Shown one piece after another: positions 9,479-19,343 of a stretch of DNA of 59,854 bases. The notes beneath the pieces were generated by a model. The model was not told the origin of the DNA. It was given only the letters and a program-made list of their open reading frames with translations, and made no database searches. How positions within the stretch are numbered: the stretch's first letter is position 1; each line of letters opens with the position of its first letter. The position numbers and the translations under genes are program-made. Source of the stretch: Gammaproteobacteria bacterium (lineage in GTDB: Bacteria; Pseudomonadota; Gammaproteobacteria; Pseudomonadales; Porticoccaceae); assembly GCA_018069465.1 (NCBI GenBank), contig JAGPUW010000019.1, positions 1 to 59,854 on the forward strand, in the 5' to 3' direction.

Positions 9479-10249
9479 GTGGATTTAAACAATAAAGTTG
9501 CCATTGTTACCGGAGGCGCTTCCGGCCTGGGCCGTGCGACAACAGATGTACTGGCAGCGGGCGGTGCCAAGATTGCTATTTTTGACCTCAATGCCGAGTT
9601 GGGTGCTGAGGCCGTTACAGCACTGGGCGCAGACGTCGCCGGTTTTTGGTCGGTCGATGTCGCCTCTGCTGAATCAGTAGAAGCCGCCGTCGCCGCCGTG
9701 CTCGAAAAATTTGGCCGCATTGATGTGCTGGTTAACTGCGCTGGCATTGGTCCCGCGAAGAAAATTATCGACCGCGACAACAACCCCATGCCGCTGGAAG
9801 ATTTTTCCAAGCTGATCGGCATTAACCTCACTGGCAGCTTTAACGTCGCCCGTTGTGCCGCTGCGGCCATGGCCAAAAATGAGCTGGTCGACGGCGAGCG
9901 CGGCGTGATTATCCACACCGCATCTGTCGCTGCCTATGAAGGCCAGGTAGGTCAGTGCGCTTACTCTGCCAGTAAAGGCGGCATCGTCGGTATGACGCTG
10001 CCGATGGCGCGTGATTTGGCGAAAGTGGGTATTCGTGTGAACACGGTTGCGCCGGGTATTATGGGCACACCGCTGTTGCGCGGCATGCCACAGAAAGTAC
10101 AGGATTCACTGGCCGCCACTGTGCCCAACCCCAGCCGTCTGGGTGAGCCCAATGAATACGGTCGTTTAGTGCGCCACATGGTTGAGAATGGTTATCTGAA
10201 TGGTGAAACTATTCGTCTCGACGGTGCGATCAGAATGCAGCCGCGTTAA
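9479..10249 (+). CDS. SDR 3-hydroxyacyl-CoA dehydrogenase-like (HSD10 type)
   Basis: This is a 256-residue classical SDR with NAD-binding TGGASGLGR, NCAGIG, and an intact catalytic Ser-Tyr-Lys set (TASVAAYE... then YSASKGG). The tail AIRMQPR and the NTVAPGIMGTPLL segment resemble type-2 3-hydroxyacyl-CoA dehydrogenases that act on short and 2-methyl-branched 3-hydroxyacyl-CoA. It starts with GTG after a strong AAAGGAG site, 105 bases downstream of the acyl-CoA synthetase, and probably shares its transcript. Its stop overlaps the stop of the convergent ytjB-like gene by four bases. FabG-type ketoreductase is the alternative. Confidence 0.82.
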   Translation: MDLNNKVAIVTGGASGLGRATTDVLAAGGAKIAIFDLNAELGAEAVTALGADVAGFWSVDVASAESVEAAVAAVLEKFGRIDVLVNCAGIGPAKKIIDRDNNPMPLEDFSKLIGINLTGSFNVARCAAAAMAKNELVDGERGVIIHTASVAAYEGQVGQCAYSASKGGIVGMTLPMARDLAKVGIRVNTVAPGIMGTPLLRGMPQKVQDSLAATVPNPSRLGEPNEYGRLVRHMVENGYLNGETIRLDGAIRMQPR

Positions 10250-11598
10250 GAAGCCACGACATTAATCAGTGGATTGGCCGCTGCTGAATGTTGCCAGTGG
10301 GGCTGATCATTTTCACTGAGTCGATTGCGCAGGTAGGCGAGCTGGCGTTCAAACAAGGCTTGTTGCTCGCCGCCTAAATCGGCAAATAAGAATGACTCGC
10401 TGGCACGGCTGTCATGCGAACTGGCGCCGGCCAGCGCTTCAAAAAAGATACCTGCTGCGGCGGGTATTTTTGTTTTTACCGCTTCACTGGCGAGTAGTTG
10501 CCAGGGATCGGCGAGCAGGCTGGTAGCGGCGAGTTGCTCGAATGCTGCCTCGGCGAGCGAGTCTTCAATAAACAGACAGTTGCCGTTTGACGCCTCGGCC
10601 TTGTGCATTGTATCGATACCCAGGGCGCTACTGAGAATTAAGCCGGCACCTTCGTCAGAGGCTTGCTCGCGCTGTAGCTCGACCAGCGCCAGGTGGCAGC
10701 TAATGGCGCGCAGTAGAAAATCACTGTCGCCAGACGCTGCGACAAAACGTAAATAAACGCAGTTGCGCGCACCGCTCAGGCGCTCAGCCTTAAACAGTTC
10801 AAGGGTGGCGGCGATAATATCGTCAAAGCGTTGCAGCACTCGCTGTAAATTGTCCTGGCTGAGGTGGGCTTGCAGCTGGGGCAGGTTGGTGCAGCGAATC
10901 GCCAGGCAGCAGGATTCGGGCCGTGGGCCAGCTTCTATGGGAACACTGGCAGGTGTTGCCGGCTTGAGTAGCAAGGGTTCGATACGCTTTTCGAGTAGGC
11001 TTATTTCATCATCGTCGCTGCTCGACGCTTCACCGGGCAGGCAGGCGCTAAGATTTTGTAAGCGCGTACTGATGTCCTTGCCCAAACGCTGTGCCCAGTA
11101 CAGTAGCAAGGCGCAGAGCAATAAGCCGAGAGCACTGACAGACCAGAAAACAGCCAGCAGTTTTTGCCGTATGCCACTGGGGTCGAGGGCGAGCTGCACC
11201 TGCCATGTCGCGGCATTGCTTAAGTTCAGGCGCTGTTTAAAAAGCGCTCTGTCGGACGGGTTTGCAGTGGCCGAGGGTTCAAGGCTCTCGGCAAAGAGGC
11301 TGCTGTCGGGCTTAAAGACGGCGGCCTGTTTGACCATCGGTGTGTGGGCAACCAGGTTATCGAGCACTACCTGTAGGCTCACGGCGTCTTCATTGAGCAG
11401 GGGCTGGCGAACTTGACCGAGTAGTTGGCGGCTGAGGGTTTGGCCGAAGAGCTGCACTTGCGACTCAGCCAGTGAGGTAAGCTGGAAATAAAGCAGTGGC
11501 AGGATGAGCAGGCAGTAGAGCAGGGTGAGCAGTGCGGCAAAGAGGGATAACTTCTTCTGTATGCCGATTTTATTTAAATGTTCGCTTAGACTGTCCAT
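10246..11598 (-). CDS. YtjB/Smp-like membrane protein (AhpA family)
   Basis: This 450-residue inner-membrane protein has one transmembrane helix at about residues 20-40, a periplasmic domain, a second helix at about 150-170, and a long cytoplasmic part with no clear catalytic motif. The membrane-periplasm-membrane arrangement fits the YtjB/Smp (AhpA) family of unknown function. The strongest support is synteny: ytjB is divergently adjacent to serB in Escherichia coli and relatives, as here. The cytoplasmic half (residues 220-430) contains a weak two-beta-strand pattern reminiscent of nucleotide-cyclase-like folds, but I cannot support an activity. Confidence 0.65.
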   Translation of the reverse strand: MDSLSEHLNKIGIQKKLSLFAALLTLLYCLLILPLLYFQLTSLAESQVQLFGQTLSRQLLGQVRQPLLNEDAVSLQVVLDNLVAHTPMVKQAAVFKPDSSLFAESLEPSATANPSDRALFKQRLNLSNAATWQVQLALDPSGIRQKLLAVFWSVSALGLLLCALLLYWAQRLGKDISTRLQNLSACLPGEASSSDDDEISLLEKRIEPLLLKPATPASVPIEAGPRPESCCLAIRCTNLPQLQAHLSQDNLQRVLQRFDDIIAATLELFKAERLSGARNCVYLRFVAASGDSDFLLRAISCHLALVELQREQASDEGAGLILSSALGIDTMHKAEASNGNCLFIEDSLAEAAFEQLAATSLLADPWQLLASEAVKTKIPAAAGIFFEALAGASSHDSRASESFLFADLGGEQQALFERQLAYLRNRLSENDQPHWQHSAAANPLINVVAS

Positions 11599-11758
11599 TC
11601 TGCGTTCTATCTTTTCGATAGCTCAATTATAATGCCTGCGCGAGGGATTTATAGTGCTGAGTAAATTATTTAAGTTTTTATAAGTCGCGGGCAATGTATC
11701 GCGGTAGTGAAAATCCCCACGCAAATAGCTGTAAACACATTTAAAAGGTTGTTGTTCT

Positions 11759-12982
11759 GTGAAAGAAATTTTACTGATTATTGTCTCCGGCGAAGATAAA
11801 CCCGGTGTTACCAGTGCCGTGGCCAGTGTCCTGGCTGAGTACGAGGTGAATGTTCTCGATATTGGCCAGTCGGTGATTCACAACAATCTTAGCCTCGGCG
11901 TGTTGGCGCAGGTGCCGGCCCATCGCGAATCGTCGCCGGTACTGAAAGATGTGCTGTTCAAACTCCACGATCTCCAAATGCAGGTGCGCTTTGAACCGGT
12001 CAGCGAAGCCAGCTATGCCGAGTGGGTGGCCCAGCAAGGCAAGCCCCAGCACATTGTCACCCTGCTGGCGCGCTATATTAGTGCCGAGCAAATTGCCCGC
12101 ATCACCCAGGTCAGCGCTGAGCAGGGTTTGAATATCGACAGTATTTTACGCCTCTCTGGCCGGGTCGAGCTCGACCGAGTGGATGAAAAAAGTAAAGCCT
12201 GCGTCGAGTTTTCCATTCGTGGCGAGGGTTGCGATATTGCCGAGTACCGCAAATCGCTGCTCGAACTGTCGGGCCAGTTGAATGTTGACATCGCCTATCA
12301 GGAGGACAGCGTTTTTCGCCGTCACCGTCGGCTGGTGGTTTTCGATATGGATTCAACCTTGATCGAAGCCGAGGTGATCGACGAACTGGCCATCGAGGCG
12401 GGTGTCGGCGAAGCGGTGTCGAGTATTACCGCACGGGCGATGGCCGGTGAAATCGATTTTCAAACCAGCTTTAAAGAGCGCGTGGCGCTGTTGAAGGGCC
12501 TTGAAGCCAGTGTGCTCGATACCGTGCAGGCGCGTCTGCAGTTAACCGAGGGTGCTGAATATTTAATGAGCACATTGAAATCACTGGGCTATAAAACCGC
12601 TATTTTATCGGGCGGCTTCACCTATTTTGCCGAGGGTATTCGCCAGCGACTGGGCATCGATTATATGTTCGCCAATGAGCTGGATATACAAGACGGCGTG
12701 GTCAGTGGTGAGGTGAGCGGACAGATTGTCGATGGTCCGCGCAAGGCCGAGCTATTGCGGCAGTTAGCGAAAGAAGAGGGTATCTGCCTCGAACAAACGG
12801 TTGCCGTGGGTGATGGTGCCAATGATTTGCCGATGCTGGGTATCGCTGGTCTGGGCATCGCCTTTCGGGCGAAGCCGGTGGTCAGAGCCAACGCCAAACA
12901 GGCGATTTCAAATATCGGCCTCGACGGAGTGCTGTATTTAATGGGTATTCGCGATCGTGAGGCAATGTTGGGCTCCCATTAA
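11759..12982 (+). CDS. serB: Phosphoserine phosphatase with N-terminal ACT domains
   Basis: This enzyme dephosphorylates O-phospho-L-serine, the last step of serine biosynthesis. It has 407 residues from a GTG start. The N-terminal half (about 1-180) has two ACT-like regions, the first starting LLIIVSGEDKPGVTSAVASV. The C-terminal HAD phosphatase shows VVFDMDSTLIEAEVIDELA (nucleophile DxD), the ILSGGFTYFAEG motif II and VGDGANDLPML motif III. The long ACT-containing form is usual in pseudomonads and marine gammaproteobacteria. The gene is divergent from the ytjB-like gene. Confidence 0.95.
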   Translation: MKEILLIIVSGEDKPGVTSAVASVLAEYEVNVLDIGQSVIHNNLSLGVLAQVPAHRESSPVLKDVLFKLHDLQMQVRFEPVSEASYAEWVAQQGKPQHIVTLLARYISAEQIARITQVSAEQGLNIDSILRLSGRVELDRVDEKSKACVEFSIRGEGCDIAEYRKSLLELSGQLNVDIAYQEDSVFRRHRRLVVFDMDSTLIEAEVIDELAIEAGVGEAVSSITARAMAGEIDFQTSFKERVALLKGLEASVLDTVQARLQLTEGAEYLMSTLKSLGYKTAILSGGFTYFAEGIRQRLGIDYMFANELDIQDGVVSGEVSGQIVDGPRKAELLRQLAKEEGICLEQTVAVGDGANDLPMLGIAGLGIAFRAKPVVRANAKQAISNIGLDGVLYLMGIRDREAMLGSH

Positions 12983-13120
12983 AAAAGAGCCGCAGAGGGT
13001 ATCTTGCGGTTGCCTGGGCTCAAGGCTTTAAAGCTTGACACAGCTACCGACAAAAAATAGTCTGGCTCTAATAATAATTGTCCGAGTATTTACTTGGACT
13101 TCAACGCAAGGAGCCTTGCC

Positions 13121-14173
13121 ATGAAAGCAGCAGTACTCGAAGCCTTTAGAACCCCAATGAAAATCCATAATAACTGGCCGGATCCAAAGTGTGGGCCGGA
13201 AGATGCGATTATTAAAGTAGCCGCCAATGGCATCTGTCGCAGTGACTGCCACGTTTGCGATGGTGACTGGGAGTGGATTGGTCTGCAACCAGAATTGCCC
13301 GCGGTAATCGGCCACGAATTTTGTGGCATCGTTGAAGAAGTCGGCGCCAATGTGAAGAACTACAAAGTTGGCGACCGGGTGATCTGTCCCTTTATATTTG
13401 GCTGTGGCAATTGTTCCTTTTGCCATGCTGGGCAGCAGAATGTCTGCCTCAATGCCGACCTCGCGGGCTTTGGCTGTTCGGGTGGTTACGGTGAATACGC
13501 GCTGGTTGCCCGCGCCGACTTAAACCTGGTGGAGCTGCCCGAATCAATTGGTTTTGTCGAAGCTGCGAGTATGGGCTGCCGCTTTATGACCTCTTTTCAC
13601 GGCATTGTCGATCAGGCTAAAGTCGGTGCCGGCGATTGGGTGGCGATACACGGTTGCGGCGGTATTGGTCTGGCGGCCACGCAAATTGCCACCGCCCTCG
13701 GCGCGAATGTGATTGCCGTTGATATTAACGATAAAAATTTAGAAATTGCCCGAAAAATGGGCGCCGTGCATACCGTCAATGCCTCAAACGGCGATGCACC
13801 CGAGCAAGTGGTCGCGTTGACCGGTGGCGGCGCCCACATTTCGGTGGATGCTCTGGGTATTGCCGTGACCTGCATGAACTCGCTAATGAGCCTGCGCTCC
13901 CGCGGTCGCCATCTGCAAATTGGTTTAACCACGCAGGCGGAAAAGGGCTTTGTCTCTTTGCCGGTTGATATTATGGTTGCCCGCGAGCTGGAATTTATTG
14001 GCACCATCGGCATGCAGCCACGGCGCTTTCCGGCGATGCTGAATATGGTTGAATCCGGTAAATTAACCCCCGGAGAAATGGTGACCAGTGTTATTCCCGT
14101 CGACCAGGCGGCCGATGTCATTGAATCGATGCACGGCTTTGGCAATGTAGGCACCACGGTGGTTGAGTGGTGA
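13121..14173 (+). CDS. Zinc-dependent alcohol dehydrogenase
   Basis: This is an NAD(P)-dependent medium-chain alcohol dehydrogenase of 350 residues. The ATG at 13121 follows an AAGGAG site. It has the catalytic zinc site (CRSDCH and GHEFCGIVEEVG), the four-cysteine structural zinc loop CGNCSFCHAGQQNVC and a Rossmann glycine motif (GCGGIGLAATQIA). It stands alone between serB and a bidirectional terminator, so its physiological alcohol is unknown. The sequence style is that of family members annotated as zinc-dependent alcohol dehydrogenases rather than FrmA-type. Confidence 0.88.
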   Translation: MKAAVLEAFRTPMKIHNNWPDPKCGPEDAIIKVAANGICRSDCHVCDGDWEWIGLQPELPAVIGHEFCGIVEEVGANVKNYKVGDRVICPFIFGCGNCSFCHAGQQNVCLNADLAGFGCSGGYGEYALVARADLNLVELPESIGFVEAASMGCRFMTSFHGIVDQAKVGAGDWVAIHGCGGIGLAATQIATALGANVIAVDINDKNLEIARKMGAVHTVNASNGDAPEQVVALTGGGAHISVDALGIAVTCMNSLMSLRSRGRHLQIGLTTQAEKGFVSLPVDIMVARELEFIGTIGMQPRRFPAMLNMVESGKLTPGEMVTSVIPVDQAADVIESMHGFGNVGTTVVEW

Positions 14174-14188
14174 TTTAATACTGGCGTT

Positions 14189-14229
14189 AAAAACCCCGCG
14201 TTTAAGTAACATTAAACGCGGGGTTTTTT
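14189..14229. terminator. Bidirectional rho-independent terminator
   Basis: A 13-bp stem AACCCCGCGTTTA/TAAACGCGGGGTT with an 8-base loop is flanked by T-runs on both strands. It lies between the convergent alcohol dehydrogenase and histidine kinase genes and can end both transcripts. Confidence 0.9.
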
Positions 14230-14247
14230 TACCGGGAATTTGTGCTT

Positions 14248-16605
14248 TTAACTGTAATCGAGCTGGTTTAAAGCACTACAGGCCTCTTCGTATTCTGTCA
14301 AAACCTGCTGTAGATACTGACTGGCAGACTGGGTATTATCGGCCCGTGCTTCGGCCTCCATTAGGGCGCAAGATTGCGCTAGTTTCAGTGCTGCGAGATT
14401 GCCACTCGATGACTTCAGGCTGTGAGCGGCCTGGCGAATAGCATCGGCATCGGCATCTGCGACAGCCTGCTTTAAGCGGATAATTTGCGTATCGGCGCTT
14501 TCTTTGTAGGCGGCGATTAATTGTTGAAAGCGCGGCCATTTAGCGCCGCAGTAATAGTCGCTCAGGTTTTTCAGGCTTGTGGCATCGAGAGCTCCTTCGA
14601 CGGGGGGTTGCGTATTTGTTGGCGTATCTGCATCAGAGTCCGCTGGCTTTACCCAGCGACCGACGAGATCGGCCAGACTTTGCAGGCCGAAGGGTTTACT
14701 CAGGTAGTCATCCATTCCGGAGGCTAAAAAGCGCTCTTTATCACCTGCCATCGCGTTGGCGGTGACTGCGGCAATGGGTGTGCGGTAGGGCAGGGTTTCC
14801 TCGTGTTCCCGGATTAGCGCTGTGGCCTCAAGGCCATCCACCTGGGGCATTTGTATGTCCATCATGATTAAGCTGTAGCGCTGTTTCGATGCGGCATCAA
14901 AGGCTTGCTGACCGTCGTTGGCGACATCGGTGTCATAGCCAATTTGTTCAAGCATATCGCAGGCCAGCATTTGGTTGACGGGATTGTCTTCGGCAACCAA
15001 AATTTTGCCATTTGTTGGGTCGATGACAGTGTCATTCAAAACATCGTTGTTCAAAACTTCAAGATCCATGGTGGGTTGGGGTTGATCCGGCTCGGCAGCC
15101 TGTTCGCCCTGGGTGGGCGGTGTAATGATTTTACTTTTTCCCAAGGGGATAGTGAAAGAAAAAGTACTGCCTAGACCGAGTTTACTTTCTACGTTTAGCT
15201 CGCCGCCAAAGAGCTTGATTAATTGGCTGGAGATCGCCAGGCCTAGCCCCGTTCCCCCATACTGGCGGGAGATGGAGCCATCGGCCTGCTGAAAGGCTTC
15301 AAAAATACTGGCCACTTTATCCTTTGCAATACCGATACCGCTGTCATTAACACTAAAACATAGCCAGGCGTTATTGCTGCTTTCTTCCACCAGTGAAACC
15401 GTGAGAATGACTTGCCCGTGGCTGGTAAATTTAATGGCATTAGCCACCAGGTTCATCAGGATTTGGGTCAGGCGCATTGAATCGCCGATGTAGTCGGCGG
15501 GTAGAGATGGCGGCAGCTCGGCTTTTAACACAAGCTGTTTGCGATCCGCTAAATCCTGAAATAATTCGAGCACATGGGAAATTAACAGTTCTAGCTCGAA
15601 GGGTTCCTCTTCAAGGCTTAGCTCGCCGGCCTCCACTTTAGAGAAGTCTAGAATGTCGTTGATAACACTGAGCAGGGTCTCGCCAGAGCGGCGTATGGTT
15701 TGAATGTATTTCTTTTGTTGGGTGTTGAGCGGGGTGTTGTCCAGTAATTCGGCCATGCCGAGCACACCATTCATGGGTGTGCGAATTTCATGGCTCATGT
15801 TAGCAAGAAATTCGGTTTTTGATTTATTGGCGGCCTGCGCAGTATTTCTTGCATCTTTAATCCCTTGATCGCGACCCTGGATTTGTTCGAGCATCTGATT
15901 GAAGCTGTTGAAGAGGCTGCCCAGTTCATCGTTGCCAGGATTTTTCAGGCGTAGGGTATAATTATTTTGTGCAGAAACACTTTGCATTGTTTCTGCCAGC
16001 TCTTCAATCGGAGCGGCGATAATCCTTTGCAGGCGTCTGGCCAGTAAATATGTAACAAGAACAGCCCCTAAATATAACAGGCCCATCAAAACTAGTTCTT
16101 CCTTGAAATCTTGATAGATAGCAGAAAGATTACCTTGTATAGCAATATAACCGACGGTTTTTTCACCGACATTAAGGGGTTGTACGACATTAATATGGCC
16201 TGTCCTAAAGCTACTTACGGTATTGCCTGGCAATATTTCTTGTCTCGAAAAACCATCGGAAATTTCTTCTAGCAATACTCGATTAGTAAGTGCTGGGCTT
16301 AAATAACTGGCAAAAAGATTACCGCTATTATCGTATAGTTGTGCGGAGGCAATATCGCTATTAGCCTCCAGTGCCTTGAGTATTTCTACGCCTGTGTCGG
16401 GGTCTTTGAAGACGATTGCCGCCCTTGCGTTGACGCCGATGGTTTTGCTGAGCACAACCAGTGAATCGGAGAAATTTTGCTGGTTTGTCTGCAATGAAAA
16501 GTAGCCAAAGATGATGGCCAGGCTGAGGAGTACGCCGAGGCTGATGAACATAACAATGGCAATAATTTTCTGTGCGATAGACAGATTCTTTAAGTAAGCC
16601 ATCAC
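14248..16605 (-). CDS. BarA-like hybrid sensor histidine kinase (HK-REC-HPt)
   Basis: This 785-residue membrane kinase has transmembrane helices at about 11-36 and 170-188 around a CHASE8-like periplasmic domain, then HAMP (about 190-245) and a HisKA H-box NMSHEIRTPMNGVLGM with His272. A HATPase follows (NAIKFT, DSGIGI, GGTGLGLAIS), then a receiver with MMDIQMP and a C-terminal HPt domain with AAHSLKSSSG. All phosphorelay residues seem present. It is the last gene of a four-gene minus operon; its ATG overlaps the stop of the YfiR-like gene (ATGA), suggesting translational coupling. The likely output is c-di-GMP signalling through the REC-GGDEF-EAL protein at the head of the operon, which is inference. 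Confidence 0.9.
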   Translation of the reverse strand: MMAYLKNLSIAQKIIAIVMFISLGVLLSLAIIFGYFSLQTNQQNFSDSLVVLSKTIGVNARAAIVFKDPDTGVEILKALEANSDIASAQLYDNSGNLFASYLSPALTNRVLLEEISDGFSRQEILPGNTVSSFRTGHINVVQPLNVGEKTVGYIAIQGNLSAIYQDFKEELVLMGLLYLGAVLVTYLLARRLQRIIAAPIEELAETMQSVSAQNNYTLRLKNPGNDELGSLFNSFNQMLEQIQGRDQGIKDARNTAQAANKSKTEFLANMSHEIRTPMNGVLGMAELLDNTPLNTQQKKYIQTIRRSGETLLSVINDILDFSKVEAGELSLEEEPFELELLISHVLELFQDLADRKQLVLKAELPPSLPADYIGDSMRLTQILMNLVANAIKFTSHGQVILTVSLVEESSNNAWLCFSVNDSGIGIAKDKVASIFEAFQQADGSISRQYGGTGLGLAISSQLIKLFGGELNVESKLGLGSTFSFTIPLGKSKIITPPTQGEQAAEPDQPQPTMDLEVLNNDVLNDTVIDPTNGKILVAEDNPVNQMLACDMLEQIGYDTDVANDGQQAFDAASKQRYSLIMMDIQMPQVDGLEATALIREHEETLPYRTPIAAVTANAMAGDKERFLASGMDDYLSKPFGLQSLADLVGRWVKPADSDADTPTNTQPPVEGALDATSLKNLSDYYCGAKWPRFQQLIAAYKESADTQIIRLKQAVADADADAIRQAAHSLKSSSGNLAALKLAQSCALMEAEARADNTQSASQYLQQVLTEYEEACSALNQLDYS

Positions 16606-17225
16606 TTGTCCCCCTCAGCAGGGCTGCGGTAAATATTGGCCAGGCGCAGTAATGTAGAGCTAACTTTTAACTGTGAGCGCTCGACCTGGATGGTGTTGAT
16701 CGTTGGCTGTATCCTCGCTTTATTTAGGGTGAGTTGAATAAGACCACCCTTGTCGACAAAATTGCGGGTATCGCTAACGGTTAATAGCTTGCCGGTAGAC
16801 AGTTTAGCGAGTTGAGTTTGATAGTCGGCGATATCGGCTTTTTCTAAAAATAAAATATGACAGTCGCTAAGTTCTGTCGGGTCGAAAGGCGCTTTAACGA
16901 TCAATTTATGGCTGTTAATACTTTCATCTTCGACGACTTCAGCCAGTGTTTTGATGGTGGGAGATTGGGCATTACTGGCGCAAATTACAAAGGGCGAGCC
17001 ATCTCCAGCAAAGGCCTCTTTGGGCCAGCGAACAAAGTTGGCGAAGTTGAAGATAAAAGCAGCCTTGATTTGATGGTCGCTAAAACTGGCTGCAAAGCAG
17101 CTTGGTGTCGCCATGCAGAGTAGCAAGAAAATCCACAAACGTTGTCGCTTTTGGATGGGCTCTTTGACAGAGAACCTATGCTTAAAAGCGGCAGCTTTAA
17201 GCTTTATAAATCCTTTTATGGCCAT
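16602..17225 (-). CDS. YfiR-family periplasmic protein (DUF4154)
   Basis: The 207-residue protein has a hydrophobic export segment at about 30-45 (LWIFLLLCMATPSCFA) followed by the YfiR signature QIKAAFIFNFANFVRWP. YfiR in Pseudomonas is a periplasmic repressor of the diguanylate cyclase YfiN; DUF4154 proteins often accompany TonB receptors and sensor kinases instead. Here it lies 3 bases after the TonB receptor stop and overlaps the kinase start, so it may pass a periplasmic signal to the kinase CHASE8 domain. The first 29 residues form an unusually long, basic pre-signal segment and the true start may be further in. Confidence 0.85.
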   Translation of the reverse strand: MAIKGFIKLKAAAFKHRFSVKEPIQKRQRLWIFLLLCMATPSCFAASFSDHQIKAAFIFNFANFVRWPKEAFAGDGSPFVICASNAQSPTIKTLAEVVEDESINSHKLIVKAPFDPTELSDCHILFLEKADIADYQTQLAKLSTGKLLTVSDTRNFVDKGGLIQLTLNKARIQPTINTIQVERSQLKVSSTLLRLANIYRSPAEGDK

Positions 17226-17228
17226 TAT

Positions 17229-19343
17229 CTACAATTGCCAGTCGAGCTTGAGGTAAAGTTCCCTTTGCACCAGTGTTTCCTCAGTGGATAAAAAGGTATC
17301 ACTGGTTTCTCGGTGTTCTGGGTCGAGTAAGTTGCGCCCAATTAAAGATAAAGAAAGCCCCGGTTTAAACTGCCATTGCAGGTTGGCATCGAGTGCAAAA
17401 TAGGCGTCGGTATTATTGGTGGGTAGCTCGTCGACATATCTGCCGGTCAGGTTGAGTTGCAGATTGTTTTTAAGCTTGTAATAACTGCCAATCGTCAGCT
17501 GATTTTCTGGGCTTAAACCTTCACTACTGTTTGCAAAAAAATCGCTGCTAAAAGATCTTTTGTGCATTTGTATGTCTAGGTAAGTGTAGCTCAGGTTTAC
17601 CTGCCATTGATCGGAGGGCTGCCAGGAAAGGCTTGTTTCCAGGCCATAGGATTCGGCATACAGGCCATTGGTGGTGGCTATTAATAAGCCCAATGCTGGC
17701 GGTGCGACGGGTGGTGCAGGTACGATGCCAAGGCTTTCAGCTGATCTCAAGTCGTCGTAATCGTTAAAGAACAGATTGAGATCGACGCTGAATGTGTCAC
17801 TGCCGGTGAAGCGGTAACCAAGCTCCCAGGCGATAAGCTCTTCACTGTCAAGGTCAGTGTTTCCCGTTAATACCAGGGCCACGGGTGGTGGGCCTGTGTT
17901 AATAATATCCAGGGCCATAAAGCCGTCATGTTCTGCCCGTGAGGGGGTGCGCACGGCTCTGGAAACAGCTGCCCAGAGCATATGCCCCTCGTTAAATGCC
18001 CAGCGTAAACGGAGATTAGGCTGGTATTCAAAACCGCTGTAGTCATTTTCTTCAAGCTTGACTCCAAGGGTTAGCCAGAGAGTATCGCTGAGTAGTTCGA
18101 CTTCGTCCTGAACAAAAAAACTGAACAATTCGTCATCGCGGTGTTCAGGGGTGAAAATCCGTACCTGGCCAATGGATAAATCGCCAGTGGGCAATGAGTT
18201 GTCAATATAGCGATAGCCTGCACCCGTGATTAAGCGATGGGTGCCGAGATGGGGAAACCGATAGTTGTAGTTGATATCGTAGGTAGACGTACTTTCTTCC
18301 AAGGTCCACTGGTCGCGCTGTTGTTTGTCGTAATAGGCCTGCAATTCACTGTGCCCACCGTCGCTTAGGGTGGTTGACCAGCGAGCGAGAAGGTTGTGCC
18401 CCCAGGCATCGATATTATCATTTCTGGGCACAGAGAAAGGTGGCGCGAAGTCGAGCACGCGGATACGCTCAGAGAAGTCGCCACGGTGTAGATCCCCTTG
18501 CAGGGTGACGTGGGTGTCATTGTCCCCACGCCAGTCCATGCGAAAGCCGGTGCGCCAGTCATCCCAGCCATCGGCAGCCCTTGAGCCATCTGCAAAGACG
18601 GCGTCATCCTGATTGCGATATTTACCATAGGCGCGATAGGCGCCATCTTCCCCGAGGGCACCGCTAGTGCGCAGGCTGGTATAGCCGCCCTCGTTTCCGG
18701 CTGTTGCAGTAACAGCGGTGGTACCCTGGGTGTCCAGAGCGCTGCGGGTGATGATGTTGATCACGCCGTTGACGGCATTGGCGCCCCAAACGGAGGCCCC
18801 GGGGCCACGAATGACTTCAATGCGCTCAATATCTTCGAGCACTACGTCGTGCTGATCCCAGAAAACACCAGAGAACACATGGCTGTAAATACTGCGCCCG
18901 TCGATCATGACTAATAATTTATTGGTTACTCGATCACCAAAACCACGACTCGAGACCACCCAGTTATGGGCGTCTATACGGGCTACCTGCAGGCCGGGCA
19001 CCAGACGGAGCAGGTCGGGGATAGTGCTCGCACCTGAGCGGCGGATATCCTCCTGGGTAAGCACGGAAATCGCGGCGGCAACTTCGCGGGTTTTTTGTGG
19101 GGCTTTACCTGCGATGCTGACTTCGAGGTCGGCAAGCTGGCTGAGGCTGAAGCCTTTCAGCTGTTCGAGGGTGTTCGCGCTGGCACTATTGGCCGTTGCG
19201 ACGACCGCCAGGCTACTTATCATCAGGCTATTTAGTAGGGCGCTTTGGCCCCAGCGTTGTAGGCTTTCTTTTTTGAGTAGAGCATCATCCTTGAGCTTAT
19301 TGAGTATCGGTCCATCAAGCTGAGCTTGTGGGTTTGTTTTCAT
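17229..19343 (-). CDS. TonB-dependent outer-membrane receptor
   Basis: This is a 22-strand-type receptor of 704 residues from the ATG at 19343, which has an AGGA site; an ATG at 19367 lacks one. A signal segment lies at about 35-56 (LMISSLAVVATANSASA), then a plug domain with ISVLTQEDIRRSGASTIPDL and VIRGPGASVWGANAVNGVIN. The barrel ends in aromatic LYLKLDWQL. Family members carry siderophores, vitamin B12 or other ligands, but no substrate marker is visible. The gene overlaps the end of the upstream GGDEF-EAL gene and abuts yfiR, so it appears to be a signal-input component rather than a stand-alone transporter. Confidence 0.9.
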   Translation of the reverse strand: MKTNPQAQLDGPILNKLKDDALLKKESLQRWGQSALLNSLMISSLAVVATANSASANTLEQLKGFSLSQLADLEVSIAGKAPQKTREVAAAISVLTQEDIRRSGASTIPDLLRLVPGLQVARIDAHNWVVSSRGFGDRVTNKLLVMIDGRSIYSHVFSGVFWDQHDVVLEDIERIEVIRGPGASVWGANAVNGVINIITRSALDTQGTTAVTATAGNEGGYTSLRTSGALGEDGAYRAYGKYRNQDDAVFADGSRAADGWDDWRTGFRMDWRGDNDTHVTLQGDLHRGDFSERIRVLDFAPPFSVPRNDNIDAWGHNLLARWSTTLSDGGHSELQAYYDKQQRDQWTLEESTSTYDINYNYRFPHLGTHRLITGAGYRYIDNSLPTGDLSIGQVRIFTPEHRDDELFSFFVQDEVELLSDTLWLTLGVKLEENDYSGFEYQPNLRLRWAFNEGHMLWAAVSRAVRTPSRAEHDGFMALDIINTGPPPVALVLTGNTDLDSEELIAWELGYRFTGSDTFSVDLNLFFNDYDDLRSAESLGIVPAPPVAPPALGLLIATTNGLYAESYGLETSLSWQPSDQWQVNLSYTYLDIQMHKRSFSSDFFANSSEGLSPENQLTIGSYYKLKNNLQLNLTGRYVDELPTNNTDAYFALDANLQWQFKPGLSLSLIGRNLLDPEHRETSDTFLSTEETLVQRELYLKLDWQL

